64,000 bases of DNA, from NCBI GenBank assembly GCA_037044955.1, contig JBAOHX010000014.1, forward strand, positions 62,001-126,000. The letters are read 5' to 3'. Every line of letters starts with the position of its first letter. The stretch's first letter is position 1. Origin of the DNA: JAJXWB01 sp037044955. GTDB lineage: Bacteria > Pseudomonadota > Alphaproteobacteria > Rhizobiales > Beijerinckiaceae. Below the pieces are notes generated by a model. It was given only the letters and a program-made list of their open reading frames with translations. It did not search any database and was not told where the DNA came from. The position numbers were made by a program, and so were the translations under genes. Positions 1-7,551 of the stretch are shown piece by piece.

Positions 1-511
1 GCACGCCGAGGCCGCGCGGCGTCTGTTCCAGCTTTTCCCGGATTTCGGGCTGGCGCTCCACCATTTCGCGCGGCGGCACCCAGTCGGGCCAGTCGCGCTT
101 CATGTTGATCTGGGCGCGGCCGTTCCAGCCGAAGCCCTCGCGGCCGACGCCGACGCCGTAGCGCGTCGCCTTGCCGGGCTCCTCCGTGAAATAGAGGTGC
201 TTGGAGGCGGGATCGACGATGATCGTGCCGGTGGGCTCGGACCCCCGGTATTCGACGGTCTGGCGCAGCCAGCGCGGGTCGATCTGCTCGTAGTCGAAGG
301 CGCGGATGGCGAAGGGTTCGCCCGGATAATCGGCATAGACGGCGCGGTAGTCCGGCGTCCTGAGCGTGCGGCCGGCGAAGGCGCGGCGCGGCTCGGCGGC
401 GTCGGGCGCCATGGTCAGCGGCCCGTCGATCGAACAGGCGGAGAGCGCGGCGCCGAATGCGGCGGCAAGGGCAGCGGGGGCTGCGGAAAGAAGAGTGCGG
501 CGGTCAAGCAT
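1..511 (-). CDS. L,D-transpeptidase (YkuD/ErfK family) lipoprotein, 3' end outside window
   Basis: The 170 visible residues start at ATG 511 and run off the left edge. The N-terminus has an Arg pair (residues 4-5), an Ala-rich hydrophobic stretch and a lipobox LSAC with Cys26, so export and lipid anchoring are likely. From about residue 85 the beta strands typical of the YkuD fold appear (GTIIVDPASKHLYF, then a GVGVGREGF turn and a WPDWVPP segment). This family makes 3-3 cross-links in peptidoglycan or attaches proteins to it. The catalytic His and Cys motif (HGT...SxGC) would lie beyond the window, so activity cannot be judged. No operon partner is visible; the next gene is on the same strand but separated by a palindromic repeat. 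Confidence 0.85.
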   Translation of the reverse strand, partial: MLDRRTLLSAAPAALAAAFGAALSACSIDGPLTMAPDAAEPRRAFAGRTLRTPDYRAVYADYPGEPFAIRAFDYEQIDPRWLRQTVEYRGSEPTGTIIVDPASKHLYFTEEPGKATRYGVGVGREGFGWNGRAQINMKRDWPDWVPPREMVERQPEIREKLEQTPRGLGV

Positions 512-597
512 CTGTCATGTCTCGGGCCGGGACCGAAACATGGTTACAGAAGATGGTTAGGAATGGGTTTCCGGCCTGGGCTTTCCGCTCCACGGAC

Positions 598-701
598 CCT
601 CATGCTGAGGAGCCTGCGCAGCAGGCGTCTCGAAGCATGGCCGAGGCGCGTCACCCGGCCATGCTTCGAGACGGCGCTTGCAGCGCCTCCTCAGCATGAG
701 G
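598..701. repeat. Dispersed palindromic repeat, about 104 bp
   Basis: The outer arms CCTCATGCTGAGG (598-610) and CCTCAGCATGAGG (689-701) are exact reverse complements. Inner arms around GTCTCGAAGCATGG and CCATGCTTCGAGAC also pair, so the whole element can form one long hairpin. It lies between two minus-strand genes. From memory, similar elements are widespread in Bradyrhizobium-like genomes. It may act as a transcription terminator or mRNA 3' stabiliser. Confidence 0.8.
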
Positions 702-721
702 ATTGCTGAAGGGAACTTTGC

Positions 722-1900
722 CTACCGCGTCTCGGCGAAAGCCTTCGCGAAGGGCGCTGTATTTTGCGCGTTGAGCCCGGCGACATTGATGCGGCCGTCC
801 GGCAGCAGGTACACGCCCTTGCCGTCGCGCAGGCGCTGGGCCTGTCCCTCGCTCAGCGGCAGGCAGGAGAACATGCCGGTCTGTCGCGTGACGAAGCTGA
901 AGTCGGAATTGGTCAGCCGGGTCAGTTCGCTCGCCAGATTGGCGCGCAGCATCTGGATGCGCTCGCGCATGCCGTCGAGTTCGGCCCGCCAGTTGGCGCG
1001 CAGGCCCGCGTCCTCCAGCACGATTCTGACGGCGGCCGCGCCATGATCCGGCGGCATGGACCACATGCCGCGCCCGATGGTCGCGAGCTTGGCGCCGGCG
1101 ATGTCGGCCGCCGCCGGCCCCGAGGCCAGGATGAAGGCCGCGCCGACGCGGTCGCGATAGACGGCGAAATTCTTGGAGCAGGAGGCCGCCACCGCCATCT
1201 CCGGCATGATCGAGGCCAGATGCCGCACAGGCTCGGCGTCTTCCTCGAGCCCGAAGCCGAGGCCCTGATAGGCGAGGTCGACCAGCGGAAACAGGCCGCG
1301 CTCCAGCATCAGCGCGCCGACCGCCTTCCATTGCGCCATGTCGAGATCGGCGCCGGTGGGATTGTGGCAGCAGCCGTGCAGCAGCACGACGTCGCCGCGC
1401 TTGGCGGCCGCGAGATCCTGCATCATGGCGTCGAAGCGCACGCCGCCGCCCGCGCGGTCGAAATAGGCGTAGGCCTTGAGCTTGAGGCCGGAACTCGCCA
1501 GCAGCGGCTCGTGATTGACCCAGGTGGGATCGGGAATATGCACGGTCGCGTCGGGCCTGGCCGCGGCGATCAGGTCGGCGAGCAGGCGCAGCGCGCCGCA
1601 GCCGCCGGGCGTCTGCGCGGTGCGGATGCGCGCGCGCTCCGCCTTGGGGCCGAACACGAGCCCGAGCATGAGATCGTTGAAGGCGACGTCGCCCAGCGGC
1701 CCCAGATAGGTCTTGGTCTGCTGCCCCGCGTGCAGCCGCAGCTCCGCCTCGCGCACGGCGGCGACGATCGGCGTGCCGCCGGCCTCGTCCTTGTAGACGC
1801 CGACGCTGACGTCGATCTTGTCCGCGCGCTTGTCCTCGCGGAACGCCGCCATGATGGTGAGGATGGGGTCGGGCTTGGCGGGGGTGAGCGTCTCGAACAT
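722..1900 (-). CDS. Class I aspartate/aromatic amino acid aminotransferase
   Basis: This 392-residue PLP enzyme has the length and motifs of the AspC/TyrB (I-alpha) family: an early VSVGVYKDEAG segment, TYLGPLGD near residue 64, the substrate-side HGCCHNPTG motif (175-183), LVDLAYQG (206-213) and the PLP lysine in SCSKNF (Lys243). It would exchange amino groups between aspartate or aromatic amino acids and 2-oxoacids in the cytoplasm. The start at 1900 agrees with the family N-terminus. The sequence does not allow a clear choice between aspartate and aromatic specificity. The next gene upstream is divergent. Confidence 0.9.
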   Translation of the reverse strand: MFETLTPAKPDPILTIMAAFREDKRADKIDVSVGVYKDEAGGTPIVAAVREAELRLHAGQQTKTYLGPLGDVAFNDLMLGLVFGPKAERARIRTAQTPGGCGALRLLADLIAAARPDATVHIPDPTWVNHEPLLASSGLKLKAYAYFDRAGGGVRFDAMMQDLAAAKRGDVVLLHGCCHNPTGADLDMAQWKAVGALMLERGLFPLVDLAYQGLGFGLEEDAEPVRHLASIMPEMAVAASCSKNFAVYRDRVGAAFILASGPAAADIAGAKLATIGRGMWSMPPDHGAAAVRIVLEDAGLRANWRAELDGMRERIQMLRANLASELTRLTNSDFSFVTRQTGMFSCLPLSEGQAQRLRDGKGVYLLPDGRINVAGLNAQNTAPFAKAFAETR

Positions 1901-2025
1901 CGGGGAACTCGGTTTGGGCGCCGGCGGCGCGGTCGGAGCGCCCTTTTAGACAAGAATTGGCTGCGCCGCGAGCGCCCGGTCTAGAATAGGGCGAACCTGC
2001 GAGGCCCAACTCCTGCGAGGTCCTT

Positions 2026-3268
2026 GTGACGACACGCCCCAACCTGCGCATCGACAGCGACCGCCTGTGGACGAGCCTCATGGACATGGCCGAGATCGGC
2101 GCGACGCCGGGCGGCGGGTGCAACCGACAGGCGCTGACGCCGGAGGACGCGCGCGGCCGGGCGCTGTTCAAGCGCTGGTGCGAGGCGGCGGGGTGTTCGG
2201 TCGCGGTCGACGGGCTGGGCTCGATGTTCGCGCGCCGCGAAGGAACGGAGGACCTGCCGCCGATCCTGATCGGCTCGCATCTCGACACCCAGCCGACCGG
2301 CGGCAAGTTCGACGGCGTGCTCGGCGTGCTCGCGGCGCTGGAAGTCATGCGCGTCCTGCAGGAATCGGGGCTGCGCACGCGCCGCCCGATCGAGCTGGTC
2401 AACTGGACGAACGAGGAGGGCTGCCGTTTCGCGCCCGCCATGCTGGCCTCGGCGGTGTTCGCCGGCGTCGTGCCGCCGGCCCGCGCGCTCGACGCGCGCG
2501 ATGCGCAGGGCCTGCGCTTCGGCGACGAGCTCGCCAAGATGGGGCTCGAATGTTCCGCGCCGATCGGCGGCCGCGAGGTCGCGGCTTACGTCGAGCTGCA
2601 TATCGAGCAGGGGCCGATTCTCGAGGCGGAAGGCTTCGACATCGGCTTCGTCGCCGTCGGGCAAGGCCATCGCTGGTACGATGTCGTCTACCGCGGCTTC
2701 GGCAGCCATGCGGGCTCGACGCCCATGCCGACGCGGCGCGACGCCATGGCGGGCGCCGCGCGGCTTGTCCTCGAATTGCAGGCGATCGGCAGGAAACATG
2801 GCCCGGCCGGCATGGCGACCGTCGGCGAAATGCATGTCGCGCCCAATTCGCGCAACATCATTCCCGGCGAGGTCCGCTTCACCATCGACATCCGCCACCC
2901 CGAGCACGCGACGCTGGAAGCAATGGATGCGGACGTGCGCGCGGCCTTCGCGCGCTGCCGCGACGCCGAGCGGCTGGAAGGCGAATTGCACGATGTGTCC
3001 CACAATCCGCCCGTGCCGTTCGACGCCGGCGTTCTCGACGTCATCCGCCGCCAGACGGGCGCGCTCGGCCTCAAGGGGCGCGACATCGTCTCCGGCGCGG
3101 GCCACGACGCCTTCCATCTGGCCAAGGTCTGCCCGACCGCGATGATCTTCACGCCCTGCAAGGACGGGATCAGCCACCACGAATCCGAGGATATCACGCA
3201 GCGATTGGGCGGAGGCCGGCGCCAACGTCCTGCTGCGCACGGCGATCGAGCTCGCCGACCGGCCCTGA
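2026..3268 (+). CDS. M20-family amidohydrolase (N-carbamoyl-amino acid / allantoate amidohydrolase type), frameshifted near 3' end
   Basis: Starts at GTG 2026 and encodes about 414 residues. The metal-site motifs are GSHLDTQPTGGKFDGVLG (His and Asp ligands), NEEG (catalytic Glu), the ELHIEQGP box and HAGSTPM. These are typical of the Zn/Mn-dependent hydantoinase/carbamoylase (HyuC/AmaB) and allantoate amidohydrolase family, which hydrolyses N-carbamoyl or ureido groups. After DITQR the frame breaks at about 3205-3206. Removing one T restores the family C-terminus (WAEAGANVLLRTAIELADRP) with a stop at 3266-3268. Exact substrate is not decidable; no pyrimidine or purine catabolic neighbours are visible. 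Confidence 0.85.
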
Positions 3269-3331
3269 CCCGCGCCGCTTTGTCGCGGCGAGAGACTTGC
3301 GGCGAGAGGCTTGCGGGAAGAGACAATCCGG

Positions 3332-3354
3332 GGTATTAATCGTATAGGAGTACC
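3332..3354. promoter_or_regulatory. Possible operator (GGTAT...TACC) upstream of the GNAT gene
   Basis: An AT-rich patch in GC-rich surroundings holds a GGTAT half-site and a TACC half-site 14 bp apart. A similar GGTAT...TACC arrangement with a 13-bp gap occurs at 9370-9391 in the korA/oah promoter region. Shared binding by the nearby Rrf2 regulator is a guess; only the two short sequences are observed. Confidence 0.25.
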
Positions 3355-3401
3355 AAAATAAATATTTAGCCGCCGTGAGCGGCGCCAGGGAGCGCAGCGA
3401 C

Positions 3402-4361
3402 ATGTCCAATGCCCAGAGCCAGGCGCCGGCAGGCGTCGTGCGGCGTCTCAGCAAGCCCGATCTCGACCGCGTCGTGGAAATCGACCAGGCGATCGCAGGC
3501 CGTTCGCGCCGCGGCTTCTTCGAGAACCGCGTGGCGGCGAGCCTCGCCGATCCCGCCGGCTTCATCTCGATCGGCTATATCGAGGGCGACCGGCTGCAGG
3601 GCTACGTGCTGGCGCACATGCTGGACGGCGAATTCGGCGGCCGGCATCCCATCGCCGTGCTCGACGCCATCGGCGTCGACAAGGCGGCGCGCGGCCATGG
3701 CGGCGCGCATGCGCTGTTCGAGGAATTGCAGAAGGCTGCGCGCGGCCGCGGCGCGCGGGCCATCCGCACCCAGATCGGCTGGCCGGACGAGGGCATCGCG
3801 CATTTCCTCGGCCAGGCCGGGTTCAAGCTCGGCACGCGCCTCGTGCTCGACCGCGCCACGGAGCGGGTGTCGGGCGAACTGCGCCCCGGCGAAGCCGAGA
3901 GCGAAGGTCAGGACCTTTCCGAGGACCGTGTCGCCGTGCGCGCCATGACGCTCGCCGACCTGCATTCGGTCGTCAACATCGACAAGCAGATCACCGGCGT
4001 CGACCGCTCGGCCTATTTCAAGCGCAAGGCGGAAGACGCGCTGCGCTCCAACGGCGTGCGCATGTCGATGGTCGCCGAGATCGACGGCACGCCGGCCGGC
4101 TTCGTCATGGCGCGCGTCGACTACGGCGAATTCGGCCATCCCGAGAGCGAGGCGGTGTTCGACACGATCGGCGTCGACGCGGAATTCGCCGGCCAGCACG
4201 TCGGCTCGGTGCTGATCGCGCAATTGCTCGATCAGCTCGCCAATCTCCAGGTCGACCGGGTGCGCACCGTCGTCGAATGGAACGACGCGGAACTGATCGC
4301 CTTTCTCGACAAGCTCGGTTTCAAGCCGACGCAGAACATGACGCTGGCGCTGGCGCTGTAG
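3402..4361 (+). CDS. Tandem GNAT acetyltransferase (two domains), BadL-like context
   Basis: The protein has about 319 residues and contains two GCN5-related N-acetyltransferase domains joined by an acidic linker. The first domain (about 10-155) has an acetyl-CoA loop ARGHGGAHALF. The second (about 175-319) has the more degenerate AGQHVGSVLI. Each opens with a VV-I-D...TG/AG...F motif that recurs in the third GNAT gene (4969-5431), so the three domains look like paralogues. ATG 3402 has an AGGGAG ribosome site; GTG 3375 in the same frame is a weaker alternative. In Rhodopseudomonas palustris a GNAT (BadL) acetylates aminobenzoates to make the ligand of the Rrf2 repressor BadM, and an Rrf2 gene lies just downstream here. 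That role is inference from context. Confidence 0.75.
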   Translation: MSNAQSQAPAGVVRRLSKPDLDRVVEIDQAIAGRSRRGFFENRVAASLADPAGFISIGYIEGDRLQGYVLAHMLDGEFGGRHPIAVLDAIGVDKAARGHGGAHALFEELQKAARGRGARAIRTQIGWPDEGIAHFLGQAGFKLGTRLVLDRATERVSGELRPGEAESEGQDLSEDRVAVRAMTLADLHSVVNIDKQITGVDRSAYFKRKAEDALRSNGVRMSMVAEIDGTPAGFVMARVDYGEFGHPESEAVFDTIGVDAEFAGQHVGSVLIAQLLDQLANLQVDRVRTVVEWNDAELIAFLDKLGFKPTQNMTLALAL

Positions 4362-4401
4362 CCAATACGCTTTCAGCCGTCCACACACGAGGGGTTGTCC
4401 G

Positions 4402-4892
4402 ATGAACCTGCAATATTCCGCGTCGCGCATTCTGCACGACGAACATATGGTCGTGCTCGGCCTGCTGAACGAACTCGAGCGCGTGGTGGTCGCGCGCAAG
4501 GAGCCGCCGCCCGCCGACGACGTCGAGATCGGGCGATTTCTCGGCAAGCTGCGCGGCGCGCTCGCGCACGAGATCTCGGTGCACTTCACCTTCGAGGAAG
4601 ATGCGGTCTTTCCGATCCTCATCGAGAACGGCGCCGGCGATCTCTGCGAACTTCTGGCCGAGGAACATGTCGTCCTGCGCGAGACGATCGCGGACGTGAT
4701 CGCGCGCGTGACGGAAGGCGCCGGCGGCTGGACGCAGCAGTCCTGGTCGGGCGCTGCGCTCGGTCGGCGCCGAACTCGCCGAGCGGTTGCGCTCTCATGC
4801 GGAGAAAGAAGGAGATGGCGCTGCTTCCGGCAATCGAGGACGCCTTCACGCCGGAGGTCGACGCCGAAGCCTGCACCCGGCACGAGGGCTGA
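4402..4892 (+). CDS. Hemerythrin HHE-domain protein (two 1-nt frame breaks)
   Basis: About 162 residues after repair. The di-iron ligands are seen in HDEHMVVLGLL, HFTFEEDAVFPIL, EEHVVLRETI and HAEKEEMALLPAI, in the order expected for the four-helix hemerythrin fold. The reading frame breaks at GGG 4749-4751 and again at GG 4811-4812. Removing one G at each restores a continuous protein ending at 4892. Hemerythrins bind O2 or sense it or redox state. The gene lies between the two GNAT genes and next to a regulator of an oxygen-sensitive pathway, so O2 sensing or scavenging is plausible but unproven. Confidence 0.8.
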
Positions 4893-4968
4893 AACGCACC
4901 TCGCGGACGCGCGCCGGACGCCGCCTATAGTCGGCGAGCGGCGGGAACGACAGGGGTGCGAGACGCGC

Positions 4969-5431
4969 ATGACAGGCAGCAAGAAGGCCACCATCGCCAT
5001 CCAGACGGGCGCGGCCGGACGACGTAGCGGCGGTCGTCGCGCTGGATGAGGCGACGACCGGGCCAGTCAACAAGCCCGACTACTGGCGCGACATGATCGC
5101 GCAATTCTCCGGCGCGCAGGCGGACCGCCGCGCCTTTCTCGTCGCCGAGGCCGACGGTCGCGTCGTCGGCTTCATTTCGGGCGAGATCCGCGCCTTCGAG
5201 TTCGGGGCCGAGCCGAGGGGCTGGGTCTTTGCTGTCGCTGTCGACCCGACGGTTCGCGTCAAGAATGTCGGCACCCGGCTGTTCGATGAATTATGCGCCA
5301 TTTTCCAGCGGGCCGGCGTGGACAAGGTCTCCACCCTGATCGAGCGGGACTCGGACCTCGTGCTCGCCTTCTTCCGCAGCCAGGGCATGATTTTTGGCCG
5401 CTACATCCAGATGGAGAAGGAACTCGGCTGA
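4969..5431 (+). CDS. Single-domain GNAT acetyltransferase (frame break near 5010)
   Basis: About 153 residues. The reading starts at ATG 4969, and one extra base in the G/C run near 5009-5013 shifts the frame. After removal it continues through RPDDVAAVVALDEATTG and a DYW segment to a stop at 5431. The acetyl-CoA loop is VRVKNVGTRLF and the C-terminal strand AFFRSQGM is typical of GNATs. The N-terminal VVALDEATTG resembles the same region of both domains of the 3402-4361 protein, which suggests duplication. It is a second candidate for a BadL-like aminobenzoate acetylase; protein acetylation is the main alternative. Confidence 0.7.
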
Positions 5432-5511
5432 GCCGCCACGTTTTTGCATTGGAAAACCGGACGAATTGATGCATCCGGCCGCGACGGAGGAATCAGCGAG
5501 CGCTATATGTG

Positions 5512-5525
5512 CATGTGGCCGCATG
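5512..5525. promoter_or_regulatory. Near-perfect palindrome upstream of the Rrf2 gene
   Basis: CATGTGGCCGCATG matches its reverse complement except at one symmetric pair. It lies 34 bp before the rrf2 start codon, where an autoregulatory operator would be expected. Binding by the adjacent regulator is inference only. Confidence 0.35.
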
Positions 5526-5558
5526 TAACGAAAGCGCCGAAGAGGAAATGAAGCGTCG

Positions 5559-6011
5559 ATGAAATTGCAGAAGGCGACGATCTGCGGACTTTATGCGGTG
5601 GTCGAACTCGCAACGAACCCGGACGCCCAGATTTCAGCCGGCGAGATCGCCAAGAAATACGACATTTCGCTCAACCACCTGGCCAAAGTGCTGCGCACGC
5701 TGGTGCGCGCGCGCCTGATCGAATCCGTGCGGGGACCCGGCGGCGGCTATCGCTTCTGCGGCAACCCCAAGCGCGTGACCTTGCTCGACATCGTCGAACT
5801 GTTCGAGGACCCCTCGCCCGATCTCGAAAACGACACGGGCGGCGACAACGAGGAAAGCCGTGCGCTGCACCGCGTGCTCGCCGATATCGACGACATCGCC
5901 ATCGCCACACTGCGCTCGGTCTCGATCACATCGCTCGTCAAGATCATCGAGAACGATCGCAAGAAGGGCGAACGCGCGGCGCGCGCGCTGCGCGCGGCGG
6001 TCGGCGAATAG
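5559..6011 (+). CDS. Rrf2-family transcriptional regulator, BadM-like
   Basis: 150 residues with an N-terminal winged helix (residues 1-80). The recognition region is ISAGEIAKKYDISLNHLAKVLRTL and the wing is SVRGPGGGYRF. The long dimerisation helix follows. Only two Cys are present and the three-Cys cluster that holds an Fe-S centre in IscR/RsrR-type members is absent, so it likely responds to a small molecule rather than a cluster. In R. palustris the Rrf2 protein BadM represses the benzoyl-CoA reductase operon. Here the gene sits beside GNAT genes and 3.6 kb from bcr genes, which supports a BadM-like role. Direct proof is lacking. Confidence 0.8.
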   Translation: MKLQKATICGLYAVVELATNPDAQISAGEIAKKYDISLNHLAKVLRTLVRARLIESVRGPGGGYRFCGNPKRVTLLDIVELFEDPSPDLENDTGGDNEESRALHRVLADIDDIAIATLRSVSITSLVKIIENDRKKGERAARALRAAVGE

Positions 6012-6129
6012 CGACGGGTTGACGCACGTCATGCGCGCGCTTGTCGCGCGCATCCAAGCCGCGCCGTCCCGAGTTCAATGCAGAACAGGAGCCGCGACCG
6101 ACCGAAGGAGTTGATCGCGTGTGGCGTGG

Positions 6130-6152
6130 ATGGCCGGGACAAGCCCGGCCAT
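6130..6152. terminator. Hairpin between convergent genes (dispersed repeat core)
   Basis: ATGGCCGGG and CCCGGCCAT form a perfect 9-bp stem with a 5-nt ACAAG loop. It lies between the 3' ends of the Rrf2 gene and the ferritin-like gene, so it could end transcription from both sides. There is no T-run. The core resembles a dispersed repeat type common in alphaproteobacteria. Confidence 0.5.
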
Positions 6153-6185
6153 GACGCTCATGGCGCAGGCTCCGGCGCCCGGGCT

Positions 6186-6704
6186 TCAGTCCGGCAGCAC
6201 GGGCGGATCGGGATCGACGTCCCAGTCCGGATCGTCGGCCTCGAATTTCTCCAGCCAGCGATCGACCCATACGACATGCTGGCGCTCGTCTTCGGCCATG
6301 GTCCGCGCGAAGGCGGCGATCTCGGAATCGTCGGCGGAATCCGCGATCGCCTCGAAGTATTGCGTCGCGCGTTCCTCGTTATGGCGCGCGAGCAGCAAGG
6401 CCTGGCGCGGCGTCATGAGGTAGTGGACGTCGGAAAAGTCGATCGCCTCCGGGCCTTCCGGCCCGGTCCAGCTGAAACTCGCCGGCCGTCCGCCGACGAG
6501 CGCGTCGCCCGCGCGCCGCGCGATCTCCTTGCGATGCTCGGCCTCGATCAGCGCCATCTTGCGAAAGATGGCGGCGACGCGGCCGTTGTTGTGCACTTCC
6601 ATCTGGTCGGCCAGAGCCTCGTATCGCTCGGAGGCCTCGATCTCGATGGCCAGAGCCTGGGCAAAGAATTCCGCCACGCTCTTGAACACGGGGGCGTCGG
6701 TCAT
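6186..6704 (-). CDS. Ferritin-like (rubrerythrin-type di-iron) protein, coupled to korB
   Basis: 172 residues; the ATG at 6704 overlaps the korB stop codon (ATGA), so it is the third gene of a korA-korB operon. Di-iron ligand motifs are EIEASERYEAL, EAEHRKEIARR, ARHNEERATQYF and AEDERQHVVW, the repeating E...ExxH pattern of rubrerythrin/ferritin-like four-helix bundles. No rubredoxin domain is present. The C-terminus is acidic and Pro-rich (DDPDWDVDPDPPV). Such proteins reduce peroxide, store iron or protect Fe-S enzymes. Coupling to an oxygen-sensitive oxidoreductase favours a protective role. Confidence 0.75.
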   Translation of the reverse strand: MTDAPVFKSVAEFFAQALAIEIEASERYEALADQMEVHNNGRVAAIFRKMALIEAEHRKEIARRAGDALVGGRPASFSWTGPEGPEAIDFSDVHYLMTPRQALLLARHNEERATQYFEAIADSADDSEIAAFARTMAEDERQHVVWVDRWLEKFEADDPDWDVDPDPPVLPD

Positions 6705-7551
6705 ACTGCAAACTCCGCTTCGAGACGCGCCGGATCGAGATCGGCGAGCGGCCGCGGCCGGTAGGGCTCGCGCTTGCCGCGGTAGAGAACGCCGACGTTG
6801 AATCCGTCGTCGGTCATGAGACGCCTGCGCCGCCCGGCCCGGATCGTCGGTCTCCGGCACGGTGGCGTTGTGCACCATGCTCTTCCAGTTCTTCTGCTGG
6901 TCCTCGCGGAAAGTGACGCAGGGGCTGAGGATCTGGACGAAGGAGAAGCCCGGGCGTACGGATCGCCTCGACGATCAGCTTCGTGCAGTCTCGCTGAGGT
7001 CGCCCGAGAAGCCGCGCGCGATGAAGTTCGCGCCGGAGGCGAGCGCGATCACCAGCGGATGGAACGGGCTCAGCCCCGTGCCGCCAGGCGCGATCGCCGT
7101 GTCCCAGTCGGGCTCGGTCGTCGGCGAGGGCTGGCCCTTGGTCATGCCGTAGATGCGGTTGTCCATCACGACATAGGTCATGTCGATGTTGCGGCGGCAG
7201 GCGTGCAGGAAGTGGTTGCCGCCGATCGAGATAGCCGTCGCCGTCGCCGCTGGCGACGACCACGGTAAGATCGGGCCGCGCCACCTTCAGGCCCGAGGCC
7301 AGCGCCAGCGAGCGCCCGTGCACGCCATGGAAGCCGTAGCAATTGGTGTAGGCGGGAATGCGCGAGGAGCAGCCGATGCCGGAAACGACGGCGATCTCTT
7401 CCGGCGCCAGTTCCGAGTTCGGCGAAGGCGCGCGTGGAAGGACGAGCAAGCACGCGAGTAGTCGCCGCAGCCCGGACACCAGACCGGCTTCACGTGCGGA
7501 TTTGTAGTCGGCGGGCTTGAAGTCGCGCGCCGCGTCGGGAACCAGATTCAT
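6701..7551 (-). CDS. korB: 2-oxoacid:ferredoxin oxidoreductase, beta subunit (several frame breaks)
   Basis: Starts at ATG 7551, overlapping the korA stop, and ends at 6701. After repair (about 280 residues) it carries CPGCGDY near the N-terminus, SGIGCSSRIP, a YGFHGVHGR motif, the thiamine-diphosphate site ASGDGDGYSIGGNH, and MTYVVMDNRIYGMTKGQ. These are characteristic of KorB. It would oxidise 2-oxoglutarate (or another 2-oxoacid) with CoA and pass electrons to ferredoxin. At least seven single-base insertions break the frame. Examples: before GTGAAGCCGGTC, in the GGAACTGG region, in the TATCTCGATC region and in CCCGGGCTTC, all in minus-strand sense. The motifs on either side are intact, so this is probably an artefact. 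Confidence 0.8.
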
